Shown in pieces: positions 34,120 to 42,750 of a DNA stretch of 64,000 nt. The notes under the pieces are model-generated. The model was given only the letters and a program-made list of their open reading frames with translations, searched no databases and was not told the origin of the DNA. Source of the stretch: Phocaeicola faecium. GTDB lineage: Bacteria; Bacteroidota; Bacteroidia; Bacteroidales; Bacteroidaceae. Numbering within the stretch: position 1 is the first letter of the stretch; the number at the start of each line of letters is the position of its first letter. The position numbers and the translations under genes are program-made. Location: contig NZ_JACSPQ010000001.1 in assembly GCF_014837055.1 (NCBI RefSeq), forward strand, positions 175,035 through 239,034, read 5' to 3'.

Positions 34120-36134
34120 TAGAGCATTGCTTTTACTTGGTTATACACATTTTCGGCAGTGAATCCTAATTTTTCGTCCAATACCTTGTACGGAGCAGAG
34201 AATCCGAACGATTCCAATCCCCATATCTTACCGTTAGCTCCTACCAGTCCCTGTAAGTTGACAGGCAGTCCGGCTGTCAGTCCGAAAACTTTTGCTCCGG
34301 CAGGGATGATGCTTTCTTGGTATTCCTTGCTTTGGCTGCGGAACAGTCCTTCCGACGGAACAGAAACGATGCGGGTCTTTATACCGTCTTTGTGGAGCAA
34401 TTCGGCACCTGCGGCGAGGGTAGAAACTTCAGAACCGGAAGCAACCAGAATTACATCCGGATTTTCGTCAGAACCGGCTACGATGTAGGCACCTTTGGCA
34501 GCCTGACTGTAATCTGTTCCGGCGGGAAGCATGGTGATGTTCTGGCGAGACAAGATTAGAGCCGACGGAGTATCGACGTTCTCCATAGCCAGCTTCCAGC
34601 AAACCGTGGTTTCTTCAGCATCGGCAGGACGCAATACCAACATTGAGTTCTTTCCGTGATGGTTCTTCAGTTTTTCCATCAGTCGGATTTGTGCTTCCTG
34701 TTCTACCGGTTCGTGGGTAGGACCATCTTCGCCCACGCGGAACGCATCGTGCGTCCAAATGAACTTAACCGGAAGTTGCATCAACGCAGCCATACGTATG
34801 GCAGGTTTCATATAATCAGAGAATACGAAGAATGTACCGCAGGCAGCGATAACGCCTCCGTGGAGCGTCATACCGATGCAGCAGCAAGCCATAGTCAGTT
34901 CGGCTACTCCGGCTTGGAAGAATGCACCGCTGAAGTCTCCGTTTACAAACGCATGTGTCTTTTTCAAGAAACCGTCGGTCTTGTCTGAGTTCGACAAGTC
35001 TGCCGATGCACAAATCATGTTCGGAACCTGTTCTGCCAATACGCCGAGTACCGCTGCCGAAGCGTTACGGGTAGCATCGTTGGCTTTTTGTTGTACGCTT
35101 GTCCAGTCGATTTTCGGTGCAGCTCCGCTGAACCATTCTTTCAGTTGGGCAGCCTTTTCCGGATTGGCAGCAGCCCATGCGTTTTCTTCTTCATGGCGTG
35201 CGGCAACGATGGCTTTCAGCTCTTCGGCACGTTTCGCATACATTTCTTTTACGTCGTCGAAGATAACGAACGGGTTTTCGGGGTCTGCTCCCAAGTTAAT
35301 CATGGTGTTCTTGTAAGCATCTCCTCCCAGCGGCGCACCGTGTGTCTTACAGTTGTGTTCGTAAGAGCTGTTGTCGTCTTTGCGAGCGCCTTTACCCATG
35401 ATACATTTACCGATGATTAGCGTAGGACGTTTGCTTTCAGCTTTTGCTGCGTCTAACGCTTCGCGAATCTGCTGGCAGTCATTACCGTTGATTTCGATAA
35501 CGTTCCATCCCCATGAACGATACTTCATGGCTGTATCTTCGGTAGTGACCGCACTGGTTTCGGTAGACAACTGAATGTCGTTTGAGTCGTAGAACATAAC
35601 AAGGTTATCCAGTCCCAAGCATCCGGCAATACGTCCGCCACCCTGAGAAATTTCTTCTTGGATTCCTCCGTCGGAAATATATGCGTAGATGGTTTCTTTA
35701 GCAAATGTCGGGTTACCGGTACGCGCAGCTAAGAATTTTGCAGCGATAGCAGCTCCTACGGCAAAGATGTGTCCTTGTCCCAGCGGGCCGGAAGTATTTT
35801 CTATGCCGCGTTTTACGTCTACTTCAGGATGTCCCGGAGTAGGAGAGCCCCATTGACGTAATTGTTTTAATTCGTCAATGCTGAATTTGCCGATTAAGGC
35901 TAATTGCGAATATAACATCGGAGCCATGTGACCCGGGTCGAGGAAAAAACGGTCGCGTCCTTCCCATGTTGGATTTTGGGGATCGTATTGCAGGTATTCT
36001 GCATACAAGACGTTGATAAAGTCTGCACCGCCCATTGCACCGCCCGGATGTCCGGATTTCGCTTTTTCAACCATAGAAGCAGCCAAAATGCGGATGTTGT
36101 CAGCTGCGTGGTCCATTACTTGTTTGCTGTTCAT
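34119..36134 (-). CDS. tkt: Transketolase
   Basis: A 671-residue ThDP-dependent enzyme exchanging two-carbon units between sugar phosphates. It shows KSGHPGGAMGGADF at the N-terminus, the ThDP-Mg binding FYDSNDIQLST region with an upstream ISDGGIQEEIS (Asp of the GDG-like motif), and HDAFRVGEDGPTHEPVEQ in the pyrimidine-binding domain. A TATCTTTG box at 36205 provides its own promoter. Together with araA, araB, araD and rpiB it completes the route from L-arabinose to glycolytic intermediates. Confidence 0.96.
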   Translation of the reverse strand: MNSKQVMDHAADNIRILAASMVEKAKSGHPGGAMGGADFINVLYAEYLQYDPQNPTWEGRDRFFLDPGHMAPMLYSQLALIGKFSIDELKQLRQWGSPTPGHPEVDVKRGIENTSGPLGQGHIFAVGAAIAAKFLAARTGNPTFAKETIYAYISDGGIQEEISQGGGRIAGCLGLDNLVMFYDSNDIQLSTETSAVTTEDTAMKYRSWGWNVIEINGNDCQQIREALDAAKAESKRPTLIIGKCIMGKGARKDDNSSYEHNCKTHGAPLGGDAYKNTMINLGADPENPFVIFDDVKEMYAKRAEELKAIVAARHEEENAWAAANPEKAAQLKEWFSGAAPKIDWTSVQQKANDATRNASAAVLGVLAEQVPNMICASADLSNSDKTDGFLKKTHAFVNGDFSGAFFQAGVAELTMACCCIGMTLHGGVIAACGTFFVFSDYMKPAIRMAALMQLPVKFIWTHDAFRVGEDGPTHEPVEQEAQIRLMEKLKNHHGKNSMLVLRPADAEETTVCWKLAMENVDTPSALILSRQNITMLPAGTDYSQAAKGAYIVAGSDENPDVILVASGSEVSTLAAGAELLHKDGIKTRIVSVPSEGLFRSQSKEYQESIIPAGAKVFGLTAGLPVNLQGLVGANGKIWGLESFGFSAPYKVLDEKLGFTAENVYNQVKAML

Positions 36135-36204
36135 ATTGATAAAAATTGATTTTGAATGCTACATAAAGCGGACTAACGGCCGCTTGTTTTATTAAAAAAT
36201 CGGA

Positions 36205-36212
36205 CAAAGATA
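36205..36212 (-). promoter_or_regulatory. tkt -7 promoter element
   Basis: TATCTTTG on the minus strand; the transcript should start near 36198. The 64-nt leader includes a small GCGG...CCGC stem, so transketolase can be expressed independently of araB. Confidence 0.6.
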
Positions 36213-36344
36213 ATTTATTATGCTTATAAAAGCAGCGTGAATGATGTATTTTCTTGTGTTTTTCATTCACTTGTGCCGTAAGAGCCTGTCTAAAGCCTTG
36301 CTGACCGCTTCTTTTCGGGGAGTTTCCGTCCGTCGGTTTCCTCC

Positions 36345-36417
36345 CGAAAACGCTACCGTTAGCGTTGGTCATCCCATGCGGTAGAATTGCCCGGTTCTAT
36401 GGGTAGTGTTTTCAGGG
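36345..36417 (-). repeat. 22-bp-period palindromic box element, copy F (three boxes)
   Basis: Minus strand: ACACTACCCATAGAAC, ATTCTACCGCATG and ACGCTAACGGTAGCG, still at exact 22-bp spacing but with three boxes instead of four. Bordered by CCCCTGAAAA and TTTTCGGGAGG, giving a clear terminal inverted repeat. It lies about 50 bp past the araB stop, between araB and tkt. The rest of the 332-bp gap holds the tkt promoter and nothing else recognised. Confidence 0.85.
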
Positions 36418-36466
36418 GCTTCAGAAGCGGTTGTAGGCCGGATTTTAACGGCTCTCCGGGTGTCCT

Positions 36467-38065
36467 TTATTTTTTGTATTTAACGGCAGCTTCCTCGATG
36501 GGCAGACCTGCTTTATAGTGTTCTATATAAGCATTAAATCCAGCCACGTCTTCAGCCGTCGGCTTGATTTCAACGCCCACATCGCCGGCAAATACGTTCT
36601 CATCCAAGAAGTCGGCAAGCGACAGTTTTTTCGGGTTGTTTACAAGGTAAGAACCCAGCAAGGCGATGCCCCATGCGCCGCCTTCACCTGCCGTCTCCAT
36701 TACAGAGATGGGAGAGTCGATGGCTGCCGCTAAGATTCTCTGACCTACGCCTTTGGTCTTAAACAAACCTCCGTGTCCGGTAATTCTGTCTACTTTAATC
36801 TTTTCTTCTTTGAAAAGAATATCGTTTCCTATTTTCAGCACCCCAACCGAAGCATATAAGTGGGCGCGCATGAAGTTGGCGAGATTAAACTTGTCGTTAG
36901 CCGAGCGGATGAACAGCGGGCGTCCGTCTTCCAGTCCTGTCACCGGTTCTCCCGAAATGTAGTTGTACGAAATCAGTCCGCCGCAATCGGTATCTCCTTC
37001 GAGCGCATGGTTATAAAGTTTTCCGTATATTTCGTTCATGTCTACCGGAATGCCCAACAGTTCTTGGTATTCTTTGAACAGGTTCACCCACGCATTGAGG
37101 TCGGAAGTACAGTTATTGCAGTGTACCATTGCTACAAGGCTGCCGTCGGGGGTGGTAACCATATCTATCATTTCGTAAGGTTTCGACAGCTCTTTCTCCA
37201 GTACAATCATAGAGAATGAAGACGTTCCGGCAGAAACATTACCCGTACGCTGTTTTACGGCATTGGTTGCCACCATTCCGGTTCCGGCGTCTCCTTCGGG
37301 CGGACAAACCGGTACGCCGGCTTTCAAATGACCTGATACGTCCAGCTTCTTGGCTCCTTCAGCAGTAAGTGATCCGGCGTTTTCGCCTGCCAGCAAAACT
37401 TTCGGCAGAATGTCTGTCAGCGTCCAGCTGTATCCTTTCGGCGCGATTAGCTTGTCAAACTTGGCAACCATTTCGGCAGAATAGTTCTTCGTGTTGGGGT
37501 CGATGGGAAGCATACCCGATGCGTCGCCGATGCCCAATACCTTTTCGCCCGTTATTTGCCAGTGAACATATCCGGCAAGTGTGGTCAGGAAAGTGATGTC
37601 TTTTACGTGTTCTTCATTGTTCAAGATAGCCTGATAAAGATGAGAAATGCTCCATCTTAGAGGAATATTGTAAACAAATAGTTCGGATAGTTCGGCAGCG
37701 GCCTGAGCCGTATTGGTGTTTCTCCATGTACGGAACGGAACCAGAATTTCTTCTTTGTCGTTGAAAGCCATGTAACCATGCATCATGGCACTGATGCCTA
37801 TGGCCGAGAGCGTTTCTATTTCAGTGTCGTACTGTTGTTTTACGTTAGCGCGGAGGTCGGCGTAGCAGTCTTGCAGCCCGTGCCAGATAGCGTCGATACT
37901 ATACGTCCAAAGTCCATCGACCAACTGGTTTTCCCAGTTGTGGCTTCCTTGCGCTATCGGTTTGTTTTCTTGGTCAATCAAAACAGCCTTGATTCGGGTA
38001 GAGCCGAACTCAATACCAAGAATGGCTTTTCCTGTTTCGATGGTTGACTTTGCATCTAATTTCAT
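36467..38065 (-). CDS. araB: L-ribulokinase (FGGY family)
   Basis: A 532-residue carbohydrate kinase. [18 protein letters not shown] is the N-terminal phosphate-1 motif; [32 protein letters not shown] contains the catalytic Asp and adenosine-site region; and [21 protein letters not shown] is the FGGY C-terminal signature. By sequence alone it could be called xylulokinase, but its place after araD and araA, as in other Bacteroides arabinose loci, argues for L-ribulokinase. A hairpin separates it from araA. Confidence 0.88.
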   Translation of the reverse strand: MKLDAKSTIETGKAILGIEFGSTRIKAVLIDQENKPIAQGSHNWENQLVDGLWTYSIDAIWHGLQDCYADLRANVKQQYDTEIETLSAIGISAMMHGYMAFNDKEEILVPFRTWRNTNTAQAAAELSELFVYNIPLRWSISHLYQAILNNEEHVKDITFLTTLAGYVHWQITGEKVLGIGDASGMLPIDPNTKNYSAEMVAKFDKLIAPKGYSWTLTDILPKVLLAGENAGSLTAEGAKKLDVSGHLKAGVPVCPPEGDAGTGMVATNAVKQRTGNVSAGTSSFSMIVLEKELSKPYEMIDMVTTPDGSLVAMVHCNNCTSDLNAWVNLFKEYQELLGIPVDMNEIYGKLYNHALEGDTDCGGLISYNYISGEPVTGLEDGRPLFIRSANDKFNLANFMRAHLYASVGVLKIGNDILFKEEKIKVDRITGHGGLFKTKGVGQRILAAAIDSPISVMETAGEGGAWGIALLGSYLVNNPKKLSLADFLDENVFAGDVGVEIKPTAEDVAGFNAYIEHYKAGLPIEEAAVKYKK

Positions 38066-38114
38066 GTTAAAACGGTAATTTAAGGTATGATATAAAGAAT
38101 GGAAAAGAGAGGAA

Positions 38115-38157
38115 ATTAAAAGTGCTGCCGGCGATAGGCTCGCCGAGCACTTTTAAT
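38115..38157 (-). terminator. Strong intercistronic hairpin between araA and araB
   Basis: ATTAAAAGTGCT pairs with AGCACTTTTAAT, and inside it CGGCGA pairs with TCGCCG. The two stems stack with a two-base bulge. On the minus strand it lies about 28 bp past the araA stop. It may partly end transcription before araB or stabilise the araA message. Confidence 0.75.
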
Positions 38158-38184
38158 CTTCAGACAGAAGCTAATAAATTAAAA

Positions 38185-39711
38185 TTAGCAAAGAGCCTTA
38201 TTCAGCATGTAGTAAACTTCGTTCATGCGGAGTTCTTTCTTAAACTCGCCGATAGTGGTATCTTTGTTGATGTGTACCATTTCGATTCCGGCAATTTCGG
38301 CATAGTCTTCCCAGTATTCAGCCGTCAAGTCGTAAGAGAAACAAGAGTGGTGAGTACCTCCGGCAAGAATCCATGCTCCGGCACCGACTTCGAAGTTAGG
38401 CATCGGAATCCACAAAGCTGAAGCCACAGGCAGTTTGGGCAGCGGTTTCGGCTCGATACATTCTACGTCGTTTACAATCAGGCGGAAGCGATTACCCAAG
38501 TCAACCACCGTAGCTGTACATCCTTTTCCGGTCTTAGATGTAAATACAAGGCGTGCGGTCTGGCTCTTGCGGATACCGATTCCGAGGAAGTGAACCTCCA
38601 AGCGAGGCTTCTTGGCTGCGATAAGCGGACATACTTCCAACATGTGAGCTTGAAGAATGGCACTCTGTTCGCCGTTGAAATTCAAAGTATAGTCTTCCAA
38701 GAATGAACATCCATTGGGCAAACCTTGATTCATAACCCATACCGAGCGGTAGAGAGCAGCCGATTTCCAGTCGCCTTCTGCGCCAAATCCGTAACCGTCT
38801 GCCATCAGACGTTGAGAAGCCAATCCCGGAATCTGGTCGAAGTGGCTGCCGTCTGTCTGTCCGAGGTCGTCGAAGTTGGTAGTAAATCCTTTCGCACCTT
38901 TAGCTTTCAGAATGGCACGCAGAGCAAGTTCGGCTTTGGCTGCATTCCAAATCTTCTGATAAGCTTCGGTTGATTTGTCTTCTACCTCCGCGTCGTGGTC
39001 ATATTCGTTGAAGTAAGTCTGAACCAAAGCGTCTACTTCTTCATCTTTCACCTGTTTGTGATATTCCATCAGTTCGCTTACCGGACAGTAGTCAACGTGG
39101 TATCCCATACGCTGTTCAGCTTCCACTTTGTCGCCATCGGTTACGGCTACGTTGTTCATCTGGTCGCCGAAGCGGATGATTAACATGTCTTGAGCGTCTG
39201 CCCAAGCTGCACAAACACGCATCCATACCGCAATCTTGTGTTGGGTATCTGCATCCTGCCAGTAACCTACCACTACTTTACGACGGATACGCATACGGGT
39301 ACAGATATGTCCGAATTCACGGTCGCCATGAGCCGACTGGTTCAGGTTCATGAAGTCCATGTCCATTGTATCCCATGGAATTTCTTTGTTGAATTGAGTG
39401 TGGAGGTGGAGCAACGGCTTTTTCAACTGTTGTAATCCGTGAATCCACATTTTGGCAGGTGAGAAAGTGTGCATCCATGTGATGACACCGATACATTTCT
39501 CGTCATTGTTTGCAGCTTTGAATACAGCTTCTACTTCTTTCGAAGAGTTTGCAGTACCTTTATATACAACTTTTACAGGCAGATTGCCGCTGGCGTTCAA
39601 GCCTGCTACCATTTCATTACTATGTGCGTCTACCGCGATGACAGCATCGCCTCCGTAAAGGAGCTGTGCTCCGGTTACGAACCAAACTTCATACTGATTG
39701 AATGTGTTCAT
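38185..39711 (-). CDS. araA: L-arabinose isomerase
   Basis: Converts L-arabinose to L-ribulose with Mn2+. 508 residues, normal length. The start YEVWFVTGAQLLYGGDAV is characteristic, as are WMHTFSPAKMWIHGLQQLKKPLLHLHTQ and FGAEGDWKSAALYR (metal-binding Glu). HHSCFS carries metal-ligand histidines near the C-terminus. Located 37 bp downstream of araD in the minus-strand operon. Confidence 0.97.
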   Translation of the reverse strand: MNTFNQYEVWFVTGAQLLYGGDAVIAVDAHSNEMVAGLNASGNLPVKVVYKGTANSSKEVEAVFKAANNDEKCIGVITWMHTFSPAKMWIHGLQQLKKPLLHLHTQFNKEIPWDTMDMDFMNLNQSAHGDREFGHICTRMRIRRKVVVGYWQDADTQHKIAVWMRVCAAWADAQDMLIIRFGDQMNNVAVTDGDKVEAEQRMGYHVDYCPVSELMEYHKQVKDEEVDALVQTYFNEYDHDAEVEDKSTEAYQKIWNAAKAELALRAILKAKGAKGFTTNFDDLGQTDGSHFDQIPGLASQRLMADGYGFGAEGDWKSAALYRSVWVMNQGLPNGCSFLEDYTLNFNGEQSAILQAHMLEVCPLIAAKKPRLEVHFLGIGIRKSQTARLVFTSKTGKGCTATVVDLGNRFRLIVNDVECIEPKPLPKLPVASALWIPMPNFEVGAGAWILAGGTHHSCFSYDLTAEYWEDYAEIAGIEMVHINKDTTIGEFKKELRMNEVYYMLNKALC

Positions 39712-39748
39712 GGTTGTTTAATTTTTGATGGGTTGATAATTATAAGAG

Positions 39749-40438
39749 TTATTTCTTTTGTCCGTAATAAGCATTAGGACCATGTTTGCGGCTGAAGTGT
39801 TTCTCAATCAGCAGCGGATTCATGGTGAGATGCGGATTAACAGTGTATGCAATGCTTGCCATCTTGGCTACCTGTTCCATGACAACGGCATTGTGAACAG
39901 CGTCGTGAGCATCTTTTCCCCAAGCGAAAGGACCGTGGTTCTTTACTAAAACCCCCGGCGTATGTACCGGATTGATACCTTCGAAACGTTTTACGATTAC
40001 GTTTCCGGTTTCTAATTCGTATTCGCCTTTTACTTCAGCTTCGGTCATGTCTGCCGTGCAGGGGATGGCTTCGTGGAAATAATCGGCATGTGTAGTACCG
40101 ATGTTAGGCAAATCGATTCCTGCCTGAGCCCAAGCCGTGGCGTAAGTTGAGTGAGTATGAACAACGCCTCCTATTTCGGGGAAAGCCTTGTAGAGTACCA
40201 AGTGGGTGGGGGTGTCGCTTGACGGGCGCAGGTTACCCTCTACTACATTTCCTTCAAGGTCCACTACTACCATATCTTCTGCCTTCATCTCGTCGTAAGA
40301 TACACCACTGGGCTTGATTACCACCAAACCACTTTCGCGGTCAATGCCGGAAACGTTTCCCCACGTGAAAATCACCAGTCCATGCTTAACCAAATCCAAA
40401 TTGGCATGGAATACTTTTTCTTTCAATGCTTCTAACAT
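39749..40438 (-). CDS. araD: L-ribulose-5-phosphate 4-epimerase
   Basis: Zinc-dependent class II aldolase-type epimerase converting L-ribulose-5-phosphate to D-xylulose-5-phosphate. 229 residues. The N-terminal [23 protein letters not shown] binds phosphate, and zinc ligands are in [12 protein letters not shown] plus the later His in [10 protein letters not shown]. Only 6 bp follow araR, and araA comes next. Confidence 0.95.
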   Translation of the reverse strand: MLEALKEKVFHANLDLVKHGLVIFTWGNVSGIDRESGLVVIKPSGVSYDEMKAEDMVVVDLEGNVVEGNLRPSSDTPTHLVLYKAFPEIGGVVHTHSTYATAWAQAGIDLPNIGTTHADYFHEAIPCTADMTEAEVKGEYELETGNVIVKRFEGINPVHTPGVLVKNHGPFAWGKDAHDAVHNAVVMEQVAKMASIAYTVNPHLTMNPLLIEKHFSRKHGPNAYYGQKK

Positions 40439-40444
40439 ACTCTT

Positions 40445-41122
40445 CTAAAGTTTGAATTTCGGGTCTTTTTGATAAGACTTATCATTGAATTTATAAAGAT
40501 AAGCTCCTCTGCGAGATCCTGTTTTATCTATTTTATCTGTTTTTTCAATGAATCCCATGTCGGCGATTCGTTTGCGGAAATTCCGCTTGTCCATTGGCTC
40601 GCCATATATGGCTTCATACAAGCTTTGCAGTTGCGACAGGGTAAATAACTCAGGCAGCAAGTTGAAGCCAATGGGCGCTCTCGATGCTTTGTGTTTCATG
40701 CGCGTCCGGGCTTTTGCCACCATCTCCGAATGGTCGAATATCAAGTCAGGAAGTTCGTTTATATTTACCCAATAGGCATTATGCTGCTGAACTAATTCGC
40801 GGTCGTATTCATTGATGTTTATCAGCGCATAATATGCCAGTGAGATTACTCGTTCTCCCGGGTCGCGGTCTACTTCACCGAATGCGCCGATTTGTTCCAT
40901 GTAAACATTTTCCAGACCGGTCAATTCACTTAATACACGTTTGGCTGCATCGTCCGCACTTTCGTTTTCTTGTATGAAGCCGCCCATGAGCGACCATTTC
41001 CCTTTTGCCGGCTCAAAGTTCCGTTTCAATAAAAGCAGGTTGAGTTCTCCTTTATCGAAGCCGAAAATGATGCAATCGATTCCGACATAAAATTTCGGAT
41101 TTTGTTTATAATATGCAGTCAT
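40445..41122 (-). CDS. araR: Nudix-fold arabinose regulator AraR
   Basis: 225 residues with an N-terminal Nudix-like domain (about 10-140) and a C-terminal winged helix (about 150-225). The Nudix box, residues 48-70, keeps Gly48, Glu54 and Arg62, but the positions usually Glu after the Arg (63) and the second Glu of the pair (67) are Val and Leu, so hydrolysis is unlikely. This matches NrtR-family AraR of B. thetaiotaomicron, for which L-arabinose was reported as a negative effector. It lies within the ara operon it should control. Confidence 0.92.
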   Translation of the reverse strand: MTAYYKQNPKFYVGIDCIIFGFDKGELNLLLLKRNFEPAKGKWSLMGGFIQENESADDAAKRVLSELTGLENVYMEQIGAFGEVDRDPGERVISLAYYALININEYDRELVQQHNAYWVNINELPDLIFDHSEMVAKARTRMKHKASRAPIGFNLLPELFTLSQLQSLYEAIYGEPMDKRNFRKRIADMGFIEKTDKIDKTGSRRGAYLYKFNDKSYQKDPKFKL

Positions 41123-41151
41123 ATAGTGTAATTGTTTTTCGGTACAGATTT

Positions 41152-42306
41152 TTATTTCTCTACACCGAATTTAAAGATACAGTGGCTGTGGTACGTTTGT
41201 CCCGGTTCTAACACAACTGAAGGCCAGTGTGCTTTGTTGGGGCTGTCAGGATAGTGCTGCGTTTCCAAACAAACGGATGCACGTTGCGGATAAGCGATGC
41301 CTTTCTTTCCTTTTACAGTACCGTCGAGGAAGTTGCCGGTGTAAACTTGGATACCCGGTTCGTCGGTATATACTTCCAGTGTGATGCCCGTAGTCAGACC
41401 CGTCAGTTTGGCTGCCACCTTGTTAATGTCGCCTTTGGTATTTAGTACCCAGTTATGGTCGAAACCATTTCCGAATTTCACCTGTTCGTTGTCAAAGTTA
41501 GTCACGTCGGGAGCAATCGGTTTGGGAGTATTGAAGTCGAACGGAGTACCTTTAACAGCCATCATAGTGCCGTCGGTCATAAACGTGCTGTCTACCGGAG
41601 TGATGCTGTCGGCTGCAATGTATAAAACATGGTCGATTGCCGGTACCGACGGGTTGCCGTTCAGGTTGAAATAAGAGTGGTTGGTCATGTTAATAACCGT
41701 TTTCTTATCCGTTGTGGCATCGTATTTGATGTCGATGGCATTATCGGCCGTAAGCGTATAGGTTACGTTTGCCGTAACGTTTCCGGGGAAGTTGTTGTCT
41801 CCGTCCGGCGATTTCATGGTCAGTATGATGGTGCTGTCATTGGTCTGGTTGGCTTCATATACCTGATATTGCCATCCCGTAGGACCACCGTGCAGGCAGT
41901 GACCGTAGTTGTTCTGCGGAAGCTGATAAGTAGTACCGTCTATCGTAATTCTTCCTTGATTGATTCGGTTGGCATAGCGCCCGATGGCTGCACCGAAATC
42001 ACTTGGTATGTTTTGGTAATCAGCTATGCTGTCGAAGCCTAAAACCACATCGGTCATGTTCCCATTTCTGTCGGGAACCATGATTGAAACCAAGCGTCCT
42101 CCGAAGTTTGTCACACACACTTCCATTCCTTGATGATTCTTCAGCGTATAGAGCTTTACCGGTTTCGTGCCATCTACCATTGTTTCAAAATTGGCGGGAT
42201 TCAAGCCCGATAAAGTCAGCGTAGATTGTTCTTGCTTTTGCGCACATCCGCTAAATAAGATGAGAGCTGCGCTCATACCCAAAAGTGATTTTCTCATGTT
42301 TTCCAT
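41152..42306 (-). CDS. Secreted aldose 1-epimerase (galactose mutarotase family)
   Basis: A 384-residue mutarotase-fold protein with a lipoprotein signal and lipobox LFSGC at about residue 21; a second ATG three codons in (42297) is possible. Catalytic residues appear as NMTNHSYFNLNG (His) and a late Glu in SVCLETQHYPDSPN. It interconverts sugar anomers, here probably arabinose, outside the inner membrane before import. It precedes araR by 29 bp; an 18-bp palindrome lies upstream. Confidence 0.92.
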   Translation of the reverse strand: MENMRKSLLGMSAALILFSGCAQKQEQSTLTLSGLNPANFETMVDGTKPVKLYTLKNHQGMEVCVTNFGGRLVSIMVPDRNGNMTDVVLGFDSIADYQNIPSDFGAAIGRYANRINQGRITIDGTTYQLPQNNYGHCLHGGPTGWQYQVYEANQTNDSTIILTMKSPDGDNNFPGNVTANVTYTLTADNAIDIKYDATTDKKTVINMTNHSYFNLNGNPSVPAIDHVLYIAADSITPVDSTFMTDGTMMAVKGTPFDFNTPKPIAPDVTNFDNEQVKFGNGFDHNWVLNTKGDINKVAAKLTGLTTGITLEVYTDEPGIQVYTGNFLDGTVKGKKGIAYPQRASVCLETQHYPDSPNKAHWPSVVLEPGQTYHSHCIFKFGVEK

Positions 42307-42350
42307 AACTTGTATTTTTCTTTGTTTTACTTGTTTTTTTATTTATGGTG

Positions 42351-42358
42351 TAAAAGTA
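42351..42358 (-). promoter_or_regulatory. Candidate -7 element of the mutarotase-ara operon
   Basis: TACTTTTA on the minus strand differs from TAnnTTTG by one base. It predicts a leader of about 38 nt. No good -33 element is present. Confidence 0.4.
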
Positions 42359-42390
42359 ACACTTAAAATAATTCGTTGTGTATTTCCCGG

Positions 42391-42408
42391 TTATGTTATG
42401 CAACATAA
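42391..42408. promoter_or_regulatory. Candidate AraR operator
   Basis: TTATGTTATGCAACATAA is a perfect 7-bp inverted repeat with a 4-bp centre, upstream of the mutarotase-araR-araD-araA unit. The half site TTATGTTAT recurs upstream of the symporter gene at 44647. Assignment to AraR rests on position and symmetry only. Confidence 0.5.
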
Positions 42409-42527
42409 ATGTATATTTTTTATTCTGTATGCCCTGCAAAAAGTGTCGGATTAACAGGAAGATAGAGTAAATGGTGTATGGCTGGGGAGGGGATTGCCTG
42501 AGCTTTGTCCGGCTTTATGGAAGACTT

Positions 42528-42622
42528 GAAAAACGCTTGCGGTAAGACCGACCGACGCTATGGGTAGAAATGGTCAACGCTTCCGCATGGACAGGGCAAC
42601 GCTAACGGTAGCGTTTTCCGGG
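42528..42622 (+). repeat. 22-bp-period palindromic box element, copy G
   Basis: Boxes at 22-bp steps: ACGCTTGCGGTAAGA, ACGCTATGGGTAGAA, ACGCTTCCGCATGG and ACGCTAACGGTAGCG, between TTGAAAA and TTTTCCGGG. Box 1 shares the variant GCTTGCGG with copy E, so the two are closely related. It lies in the 444-bp gap between the symporter 3' end and the mutarotase, which also holds the symporter terminator, the candidate operator and a weak -7 box. Confidence 0.87.
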
Positions 42623-42685
42623 TATGTCAGGAGGACTTTTTTTCTGCTTTCATCAGCTGTGAAAGTCTGAGCAAATCTAAAAATA

Positions 42686-42715
42686 AAGGGAGAACGTTAC
42701 ACAAAGTTCTCCCTT
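42686..42715 (-). terminator. Terminator after the symporter gene
   Basis: AAGGGAGAAC and GTTCTCCCTT form a perfect 10-bp stem about 35 bp past the symporter stop on the minus strand, with an A/T-rich surround. Confidence 0.75.
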
Positions 42716-42750
42716 CGAAAATTTAGGCATATATAAATATTTAGGAATAT

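Noticed and set aside
36100-36372. 90-codon minus-strand frame upstream of tkt
   Set aside because: It overlaps repeat copy F, the tkt promoter and the start of tkt; no recognisable protein.
42251-42454. Short frames over the upstream region of the mutarotase gene
   Set aside because: They cross the promoter and operator region and are low-complexity Lys/Asn- or Phe-rich.
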